Part shown: one piece after another, positions 9,221-18,120 of the stretch | How the letters are laid out: every line of letters begins with the position of its first letter | How positions within the stretch are numbered: position 1 is the stretch's first letter | Notes under the pieces: generated by a model | What the model saw: the letters and a program-made list of their open reading frames with translations, nothing else | Databases searched by the model: none | Told to the model about the DNA's origin: nothing | Position numbers and translations under genes: made by a program | Assembly: GCA_012960755.1 (NCBI GenBank) | Contig: DUAT01000094.1 | Location: 225,248-289,247, forward strand | DNA length: 64,000 nt | DNA from: Gammaproteobacteria bacterium | GTDB lineage: Bacteria > Pseudomonadota > Gammaproteobacteria > Pseudomonadales > Azotimanducaceae_A | Reading direction: 5' to 3'

Positions 9221-10630
9221 TTATTCCCTGGACTTTGCCGCTACCACTTCCAAAGTTTCATCATGACGATCACGACTGATGGTGTAGAAAGTGATGGCGA
9301 ATACCGAAATTGCCGTTAGCAGGATAACACTGGGTCCCTGGGCCCAGCCGAAGCGGATAATTGCTTCCGGTGCGACATCTTCAGGTGCGGTGCCCGGTGT
9401 GATGCCAGCGAGGTCGATGATGATTCCGGCAAAAACAGGCCCGATACCGCCGACGGCCTTACCCGCGAAAGACGCTGCAGCATAGTAGATACCCTCTTGC
9501 CTGTCCCCATGGATGCGCTCATGTTCATCGGTGATATCGGCAATCATGGATCCGATCAATGGAATTGCGACTCCCAGGCCCACTGCCGACGTCAGGCCGC
9601 TCGCGATGTAAAGCAGCGCAATGTCACCGGGTTCGCTGACGGGCAGCCAACCAAAGAGCTTCAGGATAATCACTGAAGAGGTAAAAAACGCGTACCAGGT
9701 CAAACCTGCGATAAAGAGGGTTTTCTTTTCCCTGATAAAATAGAACATCGAACGACTGATCGAGCTGCCTGCAACTATCCCGATAATTGCCACGCCAAAC
9801 AGCAAAGTCATTTGTCCCTGGGTCAATTCGAAAAAGTAAGTGCCGGTATAGAGGATTAACGCTTGCACCATGCCCTGCGTAATGCCAAAAACCACGCTGG
9901 CGCATACCACAGCAACGAAAGATGGAATCTGAAAGGCTGTTCTGACTTCCTTGACGACCCGTCCCAGGGAAAACGGCTGGGCGTCCGGTTTGCGTAACTT
10001 GGGTATTTGAGCGTGGGTGGCTCCGGCGGCGAAGAGGATGCCGAGAATCATTACCGGTACGGAGGCCAGGGCGAAATCACGATAGGATTGAGGATTCAGT
10101 CGCCCGCTCGGATAGGCTTGCGTTGCGGCAAAGAAAAGTTGATTTGCGATGATAAGTACCAGGAACATGCCAAACAATTGAAAGATGGTGCGAAGCGCAG
10201 ACAACAAGGTCCTTTCGTCGTAGTCACTGGTCAGCTCTGCTCCCAGTGCCATATAAGGCACTGAATACAGAGTCATGGTCGAACGGGTCAGCACTGAAAA
10301 GCTCAAGACCCAGAAGAACAGGCCTGTCGTGCCGAGGTTTTCTGGCGGCACAAACAGAAAGTAGAAACTGATCGCAAATGGCACTGCAGCGATGTACATG
10401 AATGGGTGGCGTCGGCCGAACTTTGACTTATATGAATCAGACCAGGATCCAACCAGGGGGTCAGTGATGGCATCAATGCAAAGGGCGATAAATAGTGCAG
10501 CGCCGACGAGCGTCCCGGATAAACCGAGCACCTGATTGAAGTAAAACAGCAGGTAGAAGCCAAAAGCAGCGCTCTTGATGCCCTCGGGCAATTGGCCGAT
10601 TCCGTATCCCAGACGAAGGGCCCAACTCAT
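9221..10630 (-). CDS. MFS transporter, GPH (glycoside-pentoside-hexuronide:cation symporter) family
   Basis: Twelve-helix carrier of 469 residues. The GPH/MFS_2 signature is clear near the N-terminus (DAITDPLVGSWSDSYKSKFG, then GRRHPFMYI), and a conserved loop DEHERIHGDRQEGI lies in the C-terminal half. Members import sugars, melibiose-like glycosides or other solutes with H+ or Na+. It overlaps the preceding serine hydrolase gene by 4 nt (ATGA), placing it as the transporter of the hydrolase/acylase operon upstream; a substrate released or imported for those enzymes is a fair inference but not proven. Confidence 0.9.
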   Translation of the reverse strand: MSWALRLGYGIGQLPEGIKSAAFGFYLLFYFNQVLGLSGTLVGAALFIALCIDAITDPLVGSWSDSYKSKFGRRHPFMYIAAVPFAISFYFLFVPPENLGTTGLFFWVLSFSVLTRSTMTLYSVPYMALGAELTSDYDERTLLSALRTIFQLFGMFLVLIIANQLFFAATQAYPSGRLNPQSYRDFALASVPVMILGILFAAGATHAQIPKLRKPDAQPFSLGRVVKEVRTAFQIPSFVAVVCASVVFGITQGMVQALILYTGTYFFELTQGQMTLLFGVAIIGIVAGSSISRSMFYFIREKKTLFIAGLTWYAFFTSSVIILKLFGWLPVSEPGDIALLYIASGLTSAVGLGVAIPLIGSMIADITDEHERIHGDRQEGIYYAAASFAGKAVGGIGPVFAGIIIDLAGITPGTAPEDVAPEAIIRFGWAQGPSVILLTAISVFAITFYTISRDRHDETLEVVAAKSRE

Positions 10631-12027
10631 GAACTACGGTTACCAAACGCTTTGATAATATCGACTACCAGTTGATCCTGTGCCCAGCGGGAGCCGATGG
10701 GATCAACGCCGGTCCGTACCACGACCATATTGTACTGCGGTACGACTGTCGCGTACTGACCCTTGTTACCCGCGGTGGTGTAAGTGCCTTTCGGCACCCC
10801 GGGCATTTCATCCAGCAGCCAGAATTGTGCGCCGTATCCACGTCGACCTTTTTCACGGGGCAGACTGGGAGCGGCTGTGGCTACAAAATCTGACCAGCCT
10901 TTTGGCAGCAGGCGTTTCCCCTGCCAGATGCCGTCGTTAAGGTAGAGCAGTCCCAATCGGGAGAGGTCACGGGCGGTTGTATATACCTGACTGGAACCGA
11001 TGAAATTACCCTGGTGATCGGTTTCCATCCATGTATGGTGCATGCCGATACGGGAGAAAAGTTCATCATAGGGATAACGCAGGTAGCGTAAATCATCGTT
11101 CAGGACATGACGCAAGCCCCGTAACAACAACAGCGTATCGTTGTTGGCGTACTTCCAGCGCGTGCCGGGTTCGGCTTCGAGGTGTGTCGTTGTTGCTCCG
11201 CTGATCACATCCTGCCCGGCGAAGTAGACCGCGTTAGTGTTACTCCCTTCACTCCACAGACCACTTGACATCCAGAGCAGGTGATTGGGAGTGATTTTGG
11301 CCCTGAGATCCCCGGGATAGGACCATTCTGGTATCGGCGCCGGATGATCAAGTTCCATAAGCCCGTCGCGCACGGCAATTCCGATCAAGCTCGCAGAGAT
11401 ACTCTTTGCAGTTGACCAGGTTCTGTAGCCCTGGTGGATGCTGAAACCTGGGCGATATTGTTCTGCAACTAATTTCCCATCTTTGATGATAACAATACCT
11501 ACAGTCAGCGTTCCATCACCATAGCTTGCTGCGTCGAATGCCTTGTCGAGTACACGCTGTTGCGCATCGTTTGTTTGTGGATCTGCTGCGTCTCCCTGTG
11601 GGTAAGGTACATCGCTGAGATCAGGAGCCCGGGGACGTTGGATGTAGGGTAGACGGGTAACATCGGCAACCTGCCAGTCCGGCGGCAGGAGAGTACATCC
11701 CATCGTATCGCGGTAGGCAGCGATCAGTTCATTACTGTCAGCGTCTGCCGCACGAACCAGTCCACGCCGATTATCAATCTCAGGATCAGGCAGGTTGAGA
11801 CTTGTCGTATCGGCGAGCTCCACCAGCAGAATGTCCTGCAGAGGACGGTGCATCAGAAAATGTGCCGAGCAGGTAAACAAAGCGCGATACCCGGCTGCTA
11901 TATAGGGATCACTCAAACTGGCGGCACCACCGGGTAGTTGGTACTTTGATGGGAATACCCATGGGGAGGCTAGTGACAGACACAGGCATGTGACTGTTAA
12001 CATGAGCCTCCGAGGTATTGCTTTCAT
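10627..12027 (-). CDS. Serine hydrolase, class C beta-lactamase / penicillin-binding-like, exported
   Basis: Protein of 466 residues with an N-terminal hydrophobic signal (MLTVTCLCLSLASPWVF). The beta-lactamase-like fold starts near residue 160; the nucleophile motif is Ser205-Thr-Ala-Lys208 (TWSTAKS) and the second motif is Tyr293-Ala-Asn295 (WKYANND). Such proteins are esterases, amidases or D-aminopeptidases; a true beta-lactamase role cannot be claimed. It overlaps the acylase gene before it and the MFS gene after it, each by ATGA, so three products are translationally coupled. The long region before the catalytic domain (about residues 30-155) has no recognised motif. Confidence 0.9.
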   Translation of the reverse strand: MKAIPRRLMLTVTCLCLSLASPWVFPSKYQLPGGAASLSDPYIAAGYRALFTCSAHFLMHRPLQDILLVELADTTSLNLPDPEIDNRRGLVRAADADSNELIAAYRDTMGCTLLPPDWQVADVTRLPYIQRPRAPDLSDVPYPQGDAADPQTNDAQQRVLDKAFDAASYGDGTLTVGIVIIKDGKLVAEQYRPGFSIHQGYRTWSTAKSISASLIGIAVRDGLMELDHPAPIPEWSYPGDLRAKITPNHLLWMSSGLWSEGSNTNAVYFAGQDVISGATTTHLEAEPGTRWKYANNDTLLLLRGLRHVLNDDLRYLRYPYDELFSRIGMHHTWMETDHQGNFIGSSQVYTTARDLSRLGLLYLNDGIWQGKRLLPKGWSDFVATAAPSLPREKGRRGYGAQFWLLDEMPGVPKGTYTTAGNKGQYATVVPQYNMVVVRTGVDPIGSRWAQDQLVVDIIKAFGNRSS

Positions 12028-14288
12028 TCAGTGAGCCTCAAAGACACCAGGTTCGGATCGCTGGCGATTTCGGATTCAGTAAAGGGAAACTTCAGCCATT
12101 GGCTTTGTGAGTAGAGTTCAGTCTGATCTGAGTAATGTGGAGAATCCGGTTCTTCTGATTGAGAATAGGTGAGGATGCCCCTGGCATCCAGCGTTCCGTC
12201 CTCATCCCAGGAAATCACCTGCACATAACTGTTACCGTGGACAATAGGCGTATAACCCTTGTCCTTTTTCAAATCTGCAACGATCATGCTGAACATACCA
12301 GCCCAACCCTGGCCACCGGGAATAGGTATGCGCTGGTTGTGCCGTTCGGCAAACTGAATCTCACCCCAGGGTGCATCGAGGGGGATGTTTGCTTCAGCCA
12401 GGGTAGTTTGGGCGGTCACCAGAGCTGCGTGCACCGCTTTAAGCACATCGCGATCAAGGACGTTAATACCCCGTGGTGTGTAGATAGGGTCCTGGGGATC
12501 GAAAGCGATCCCGTAGAGATTGTCAGTACTTCGTACCGCCCGCCAGAATTCGGTCCAGACTTGTGCGCCCCTGCTTTGAATTGTTTGTCGGCGATCCCAT
12601 TTTTTCAGCACGCCACAGGCATCAGCTATATTGTTGGCGTCTTTGTTCATCCGAATATCACACACTTTGACAACGTCATCCAAAAGCACTTCCGCCGCAT
12701 AGTTCCTGTGTTCATAGAGCATGTTCTGGATCTGATCCGGGGTTATCTTGCCTTTTCCAATCAGGTCTTCCACCAGGGTAATACCTGCCCGTGTCCGCCA
12801 GGTTCGTGCCGTTTTCTCAGGACCTATGATAGGGGAGTAGCCTTCCAACGGCGCCTGGGGATTAGAGAGCCAGTAGCTGTCATTTGAGTTGGTGACATAG
12901 TCACTGCGCTTGATTCTTGGCATCTCCTGGGGAGGGAGAAGACCAGGTGATTTGGACCGTGGATCATCCTGCCACTCACAGCTGGAGTTACTGCCATTGA
13001 GTACGACGATATAGTTGGGCAGACCTTCGGGTTTGACCCGGCACCGGTCAATAAGATCCGCGTCGACATTAGGAGTGCGCGAAATATCAGCAAATAAAGC
13101 GGTGCCATGGCGATCCGCTGCTATGGTATTCGTAAACGATACGCCCTGCTCACTGATAGCAGCCTCTACCTCCTTGATCGAAGTTGCGCTGTTGAGCCTA
13201 TGGTAGGTTGCAGTGGTCTGGAAGTTGCTCATGTTTACATCCCTGACGGTGTAAGCATGGGTTGTGCTCCAGGGCATCTGCTTGCTCGCGAGAATGGGTC
13301 CGTAGTGAGAGAGGTATACCGTGTGTGTCGATGTAACGGGCTGACCTTCGTCATCCATCGATATCAACTCCACATGAACGGTTTCGATGTCTCGCATTTC
13401 CTCATCGTATTTATACTGCATGGAATTAGCAGGGTTTAGCTCAAGTTGGTAGACAGTTGCTCGCAGTGCCGTCGAGACAGTATGAGTCCAGGCGATATCC
13501 TGGTTAAAACCTATTGCGACGCGCATCGTTGTGGTCAACCCAACACCCATGACATCAACCTCACCGGGTATGGTTGTGTGGATCATGTGAAAACGTGATG
13601 AACCTTTCCAGGGATAATGTGGGTTCCCAAAGAGCATGCCGCGACCGGATTCTGTCACGTCACTACCCAGGGCGACCGCGTTACTACCGATGCCATCGTA
13701 GCGTGACGCGTTGGTTGCACTCAGCTCGACCGCAGGTCGTAGGGGTACGGCTTCGGCGATATTCTTTTGAAATCTGCCCACCCCGTATCGAATGCCGACG
13801 CCAATACCAAGGCGGGCAACATCTGCTTCGGAAATTGTCTTGACCCAGGGTTGACCTGCGCAGGAGTCTGGTAGACGGTCGATGTTGTCTTTCAGGTAAC
13901 GGTTGTACCCCTTCACATACCCGGTTGTGAACTGGCTGTTTTTGTCATCCACCGCTGCCTGGGAAGCTTCAACTATTGCGTCTGTAAGCATGGCTTTATG
14001 AAAGATATCACTGTTGCGATGTTTGTCTTCGGTGCCGAAATATCGGGACTGTTCGCCACGCACCATGATCATGTCACGGGCAATGGTGCAGATCGCATCT
14101 TTAGCGGTTGCATAGGCGAATCCGTAGCCCAGGCTTCCCCAGTCATCCGCCTTGACATGAGGAATACCGTAGCTGGTCCATCGAATTTCGACATCAAACT
14201 GATTCGGGGTATTTGGTTGGTCGCTCGACTTGTTTTCTGTGCAGGCGCTAATCAGTAACACTGCGATAATCAATAGTGATCTGTTCAT
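12024..14288 (-). CDS. Penicillin acylase family (Ntn hydrolase) lipoprotein
   Basis: Predicted lipoprotein: signal MNRSLLIIAVLLISAC with lipobox Cys16. The precursor would be cut autocatalytically before Ser202 in GIGSNAVALGSD to give alpha and beta chains, the serine becoming the N-terminal nucleophile. The family (S45) includes penicillin G acylase, cephalosporin acylase and AHL acylases such as PvdQ/QuiP; total length of 754 residues fits. Later blocks GMLFGNPHYPW, WTHTVS and SNDSYWLSNP are typical. The ATG at 14288 is preferred over 14300 because GGAGGAG sits just before it. It heads an operon with a serine hydrolase and an MFS carrier. Quorum-signal or other N-acyl amide hydrolysis is a plausible but unproven role. 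Confidence 0.93.
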   Translation of the reverse strand: MNRSLLIIAVLLISACTENKSSDQPNTPNQFDVEIRWTSYGIPHVKADDWGSLGYGFAYATAKDAICTIARDMIMVRGEQSRYFGTEDKHRNSDIFHKAMLTDAIVEASQAAVDDKNSQFTTGYVKGYNRYLKDNIDRLPDSCAGQPWVKTISEADVARLGIGVGIRYGVGRFQKNIAEAVPLRPAVELSATNASRYDGIGSNAVALGSDVTESGRGMLFGNPHYPWKGSSRFHMIHTTIPGEVDVMGVGLTTTMRVAIGFNQDIAWTHTVSTALRATVYQLELNPANSMQYKYDEEMRDIETVHVELISMDDEGQPVTSTHTVYLSHYGPILASKQMPWSTTHAYTVRDVNMSNFQTTATYHRLNSATSIKEVEAAISEQGVSFTNTIAADRHGTALFADISRTPNVDADLIDRCRVKPEGLPNYIVVLNGSNSSCEWQDDPRSKSPGLLPPQEMPRIKRSDYVTNSNDSYWLSNPQAPLEGYSPIIGPEKTARTWRTRAGITLVEDLIGKGKITPDQIQNMLYEHRNYAAEVLLDDVVKVCDIRMNKDANNIADACGVLKKWDRRQTIQSRGAQVWTEFWRAVRSTDNLYGIAFDPQDPIYTPRGINVLDRDVLKAVHAALVTAQTTLAEANIPLDAPWGEIQFAERHNQRIPIPGGQGWAGMFSMIVADLKKDKGYTPIVHGNSYVQVISWDEDGTLDARGILTYSQSEEPDSPHYSDQTELYSQSQWLKFPFTESEIASDPNLVSLRLTE

Positions 14289-14356
14289 ACTCTCCTCCAT
14301 CTTTGCGCGAGGAGTATGACTTGTTTGGATTGTGCAATAAAGCCGCTTCGGCGGGC

Positions 14357-16294
14357 TTAGTGCGATACCTTGTCCAGTAGTTTGAAGGCCATGACGTAAT
14401 CCCCCGACGGCATTGGAGAGGTGAAGTGTCCACCTGCCGTGATCACAACAAACTGTTCACCCTGGTAGGTATAGGTCATCGGGACCGAGTTACCTGTGGT
14501 GGGTAGTTCGGCCTTCCAGAGCTCTTTGCCATTATCGATATCGAATGCGCGGAAGTAAGCATCCGACGCCGCTGCGATAAATATCAATCCGCTGCGGGTC
14601 ACCATCGGGCCACCCATTTCAAGGCCGCCATCGACCAACAGATACAAGGGCCAGGGAACTATTTTTTCCAGAGACCCCAGCGGAACTCGCCACAGGATGT
14701 CGCCGGAATTCAAATCAATGGCATCCAGGGTTGCCCAGGGTGGTTTGGCACAAGGAGCGCCCAGTGAGGAAACGACAGGCGCTATGATGACGCAGTAAGG
14801 CGATCCGTTTTGCGGGAATGGCAGCCCTTCAGGACAGTCTTGCTGCTTTGCCAGTTTTACCTCGATGGGAAAGTGTTTTGTATTGGTGATCATTATCTGA
14901 CGATCCAGATCTACCGCGGGAGCACCCCAGTTGTGGCCTCCAAGATTGGATGGATAGAAGACCGTGCCTTCTAAACTCGGCGGCGTGTATATCGGACCGG
15001 TTCGGATGGACTCGAGCTTCTTGCGGCAACTTCCCTCATCCCAGAATGTAAAACCCCAGGCGTCGTCGGGCGTCATGCCAAGCTGGTGCAGTGGCTCCGG
15101 CTTTACGGGAAAAGGCTGTGTGGGACTTAAGTATTCCCCCGGAACGGCACCGGTCTGTGGTACCGGTCTTTCCTCGACAGGATGCAGGGGTTTACCCGTT
15201 TCCCTGTCGAGCACGAATGTCATCCCCATTTTAGTCACCTGTACGACTGCCGGCCGTGTTTTGCCGTCGATGGTGACATCCACCAGCGTCGGTTGGGCTG
15301 GTACATCATAGTCCCAGATATCATGGTGGACTGTCTGGTAGTGCCAGACGACTTCTCCGGTCTTCGCATCTAATGCGACAACAGAACTCGAGTAGTAATC
15401 CATGTGTCCATCCCGGTCGCCGCCGTAATAATCAGGGGATGAATTGCCCGTGGGTACAATCACCAGGCCTCGTTCAGCATCAACAGAGATTGTTGACCAG
15501 ACGTTGGTAGAGCCCGAAGTATACTTACCCTGATCATCCACCTGTGGATGATCAGGGTGGACAGGATTCCATCCCCAGACAAATTCTCCTGTCCTGATGT
15601 TGTAGGCACGAACAACACCGGATGGCACATCAGGTCGACTGCTGTCCAGAACAAATGCGCCGGTCACAACCAGATCGTCAATAATCGCCGGTGCGCTGGT
15701 TATGCTGTATTCGAATCCTGTATGTTCTGTTAGCCCCTGGGTAAGGCTGACCTGGCCTTTATCACCAAAACCCTCGCAACGTTTCCCGGTTGCGCCATCC
15801 AGAGCGATGAGACGTGCGTCCAGCGTGCCTAATAGAATTCGGTGCTGGCAGGCAGCGCCGGTTTGTCGAGGGTCCAGCCAGCTACTCACTGCGCGGCAGT
15901 TGGTAATGCCTTCTTCACTCATATCAACCTTCGGATCGAAGGACCATCTTTCTTTGCCTGTACCCGGGTCCAGGGCAAACACACGATTAAAGGGTGTGCA
16001 GTAGTAGAGGGTGTCCTGAACCATGATAGGCGTGTTCATGAAGGAGGTCGGACGAGACCGCATACTCTCTTCAGACATCTCTTCGGTGAGGTTCTGGCTG
16101 CCACTGACATAGTCTCCTGAGCGGTGAATCCAGATTACTTCAAGATCTGCGACGTTACTCTTGTTGATTTCTGTTGCCCTTGAATAATGACCTCCGCCGG
16201 GAGCACCTCCATAAGCGGGCCACTCCGTGTTGGATTGTGCGTGCAGCGTAATGGTAGAAAAAGCGAGAATCAGCATAGTCATGCTTCGGTACAT
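14357..16294 (-). CDS. PQQ-dependent dehydrogenase (quinoprotein glucose/quinate dehydrogenase-like), exported
   Basis: Soluble-type quinoprotein of 645 residues with a signal peptide (cleavage likely after LHAQ). The eight-bladed propeller is indicated by tryptophan-docking repeats such as GKERWSFDP, GEFVWGWNPVH, GEVVWHYQTVHHDIWDYD and GKELWKAEL, and by the closing GEQFVVITAGGH. The catalytic block HHDIWDYDVPAQP matches the membrane glucose/quinate dehydrogenase branch, but here no N-terminal five-helix membrane domain is present. It would oxidise a sugar or alcohol in the periplasm, needing PQQ. It lies 69 bp upstream of the acylase gene start, same direction. An imperfect hairpin at 14337-14358 right after its stop could weakly end transcription. 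Confidence 0.92.
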   Translation of the reverse strand: MYRSMTMLILAFSTITLHAQSNTEWPAYGGAPGGGHYSRATEINKSNVADLEVIWIHRSGDYVSGSQNLTEEMSEESMRSRPTSFMNTPIMVQDTLYYCTPFNRVFALDPGTGKERWSFDPKVDMSEEGITNCRAVSSWLDPRQTGAACQHRILLGTLDARLIALDGATGKRCEGFGDKGQVSLTQGLTEHTGFEYSITSAPAIIDDLVVTGAFVLDSSRPDVPSGVVRAYNIRTGEFVWGWNPVHPDHPQVDDQGKYTSGSTNVWSTISVDAERGLVIVPTGNSSPDYYGGDRDGHMDYYSSSVVALDAKTGEVVWHYQTVHHDIWDYDVPAQPTLVDVTIDGKTRPAVVQVTKMGMTFVLDRETGKPLHPVEERPVPQTGAVPGEYLSPTQPFPVKPEPLHQLGMTPDDAWGFTFWDEGSCRKKLESIRTGPIYTPPSLEGTVFYPSNLGGHNWGAPAVDLDRQIMITNTKHFPIEVKLAKQQDCPEGLPFPQNGSPYCVIIAPVVSSLGAPCAKPPWATLDAIDLNSGDILWRVPLGSLEKIVPWPLYLLVDGGLEMGGPMVTRSGLIFIAAASDAYFRAFDIDNGKELWKAELPTTGNSVPMTYTYQGEQFVVITAGGHFTSPMPSGDYVMAFKLLDKVSH

Positions 16295-16368
16295 TGTGCA
16301 TCCTTATAGTGTTATTTTGTAATCACGCTGTAACTATCTGATCTATCCATCAGACTTATCTATCATAG

Positions 16369-17223
16369 CTATCCATCGTAAAAAAAGGGCTCATGAAAAC
16401 CAATCACGGTTTTTTCCCGGGTTGATTCCGCCCGGGCGAGTGCAGCGTCAGAAAGTTGATTGTTCTGTCTGCTGCTCAGGATTCTTTGGGCGATATCACG
16501 ACGTCCGTAATGTACCTGGACAAAAAAACGGCCATCGTCATCGGGCCCGGTGGGCATACGACGATGCCAGACATCCGAGACGAAGAAGGCAATGTCGCCA
16601 GCCTTCGCGATAATTGGTACTACACCCTGGCCCTCATACTCCAGGTTTTCATCCATTGCCTGCTCCCTGGGCGGGAAGCGCCCGGAAAAATGGCTGCCAG
16701 GGATGATACCGGTCGGTCCATCGTCAGGGTTGCAATCCTTCAGATAGACATGAATCCCGATAGCGAACACGGGGTGGGGTATTTCTTTTGGCCAGGAGGT
16801 ACCTTCTGCCAGGGGGATATGTGGCCCGGCATCAATATGCCAGTGTTGACCGCCGTGTGAGCCCGGATGCCGGGCTGTGTTCCGCCAGGCCGTATTGGCA
16901 ATCACATGGCAGTCCTGCCCAAGTAATGGTTCTATAACGTCCAGTATGTGCCTGTTGGAAACCAGTTTTTGACATAGCGCACTGCGATTCAGCATTTCAT
17001 ACCGAAACATCTCATCATCCTCAACAGTGCGGTTCTTCCCGGCTCTGTCGTCCCTCGCATACTGCCTAAATATGTCAGCAACTTCGTCAGCCAGCTGGGC
17101 AATTTCTCCTGTATCCAGTGCCTTTTTTACAAGGGTGAAACCTTGTTGTTCAAGTTCAAGACTCTCGGCAGGTGCCGTGTCAGGGTCTCGCGGTTTCAGG
17201 TAACCACCTGATCGTTTCATCAT
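16369..17223 (-). CDS. Phytanoyl-CoA dioxygenase (PhyH) family protein
   Basis: Fe(II)/2-oxoglutarate oxygenase of 284 residues. His129 and Asp131 (QHWHIDAGPH) and His220 (SDVWHRRMP) form the predicted metal triad, and Arg232 (DGRFFVQVHY) the cosubstrate contact. The substrate is unknown. It precedes the PQQ dehydrogenase gene in the same direction with 74 bp between, and is divergent from the MerB-like gene at 17387 with a 163-bp gap that must hold both promoters. A second in-frame ATG directly follows the first (17220), so the exact start is uncertain by one codon. Confidence 0.88.
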   Translation of the reverse strand: MMKRSGGYLKPRDPDTAPAESLELEQQGFTLVKKALDTGEIAQLADEVADIFRQYARDDRAGKNRTVEDDEMFRYEMLNRSALCQKLVSNRHILDVIEPLLGQDCHVIANTAWRNTARHPGSHGGQHWHIDAGPHIPLAEGTSWPKEIPHPVFAIGIHVYLKDCNPDDGPTGIIPGSHFSGRFPPREQAMDENLEYEGQGVVPIIAKAGDIAFFVSDVWHRRMPTGPDDDGRFFVQVHYGRRDIAQRILSSRQNNQLSDAALARAESTREKTVIGFHEPFFYDG

Positions 17224-17386
17224 ACTTGTTAATCCAAATCTTTGCCGGGTGTCGATAGTTTATCGACGTACGATTGACAATATCAACTCCTGAACCGAAT
17301 AGGTGAGGCAGGGTACTGTTTATCTTTGAAGTTGGCGTGAAAAAGGTGAGAATGATCGCCTGGTTACTATTGTGGAGTCGGGTTAG

Positions 17387-18094
17387 ATGGACAATGGACT
17401 AGTACAGAAGACCTACACGAATATACTGCAACATATGGTGGATCACGGTTGGGCGCCACACTATACCCAATTGGCATCTGAGCTCGGGGTTTCGACAGAA
17501 GAAGCTCGGGTTGCCGTTAATGAGGCGGCAAACATTGGAATTGGATGCTGGACTTCACCGGGTACCGATCAGGTTGGTTCATGGGCACCATTTAACAGTA
17601 CACCGACCCATTATCTCGTCAGCGTTGATGGTGAACGAAAGTGGTTCGGGCAGTGTGGACTAGAGGTCAATGCGATTCGCTGGTTGTTTCCCGGTCAGGA
17701 AGTAAAGGTCGAAACCCGGGACCTTGCGACGGCAGAAATCATCACGATTCGCTACAGGGATGACGAAATACTGGAAGTGACGCCAGATACAACGGTTGGC
17801 CATGTTAACAATCCCATGTGGAAATGGTCGGAGATACCAAGCCCTGATAACTGAGAACGTATGAACCTCTTCGCGTGCGAAGACAATGTATTCGAGTGGT
17901 CCCAGACTGATCCTGCATCCGGGGGTGGCATCAGACCTCTTGCGGACTGGGCTGCGATGTTCTCGACGGACTTGTTCAAACGACGGCTTGACTCGGATTA
18001 TCTCTCGAAAATGGCAGAATACGCGAAGCAGAACCGTGCAGTAATGGTGGAACGGGGAATGACGGGGCCATGGTTTATGCGGCCTAAAACCTAG
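17387..18094 (+). CDS. MerB-like organomercurial lyase family protein with in-frame TGA at the catalytic-Cys position (candidate selenoprotein)
   Basis: The frame runs 235 residues if the TGA at 17852-17854 is read through. Residues 10-55 resemble the winged-helix part of MerB. Cys90 in WFGQCGLEV aligns with MerB Cys96, with Glu93 where MerB has Asp99. The TGA is codon 156, followed by ERMNLFACEDNVFEW; aligned with the MerB stretch CCHVHFFAS, the phenylalanine is six positions after the TGA just as it is six after Cys159. So TGA replaces the second catalytic cysteine, and the spacing (66 against 63 residues) agrees. A 6-bp hairpin with a CGTG loop follows. MerB cleaves carbon-mercury bonds in the cytosol. 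Alternatives are a Cys-codon nonsense mutation or sequencing error, leaving a 155-residue product without the second cysteine and a 77-residue piece from ATG 17861. No other mer gene is nearby. Confidence 0.75.
17852..17883 (+). promoter_or_regulatory. Candidate bacterial SECIS: UGA plus downstream hairpin
   Basis: The UGA is at 17852-17854. A perfect 6-bp stem TCTTCG (17868-17873) / CGAAGA (17878-17883) closes a 4-nt loop CGTG. The loop begins 19 nt after the UGA and has G as its second base. Bacterial SECIS models ask for an apical loop about 16-37 nt from the UGA, a G in the first two loop bases and a stem of at least 4 bp, all met here. A short lower stem GAA (17863-17865) with TTC (17891-17893) is possible across an internal loop. 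A 6-bp stem can arise by chance, so this is supporting and not decisive evidence. Confidence 0.5.
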
Positions 18095-18120
18095 TGTAGT
18101 GTAGCAGCCTGACAGGTCGG

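Noticed and set aside
12159..12887. 242-codon open frame on the plus strand
   Set aside because: It is antisense to the well-supported penicillin acylase gene; the translation is Cys/His-rich with no domain pattern.
14337..14358. Strong terminator after the PQQ dehydrogenase gene
   Set aside because: The hairpin has a mismatch and no proper T-run, so it was only mentioned in the gene note.
16456..16860. 134-codon plus-strand open frame
   Set aside because: Antisense to the PhyH gene whose catalytic residues are intact; no family features.
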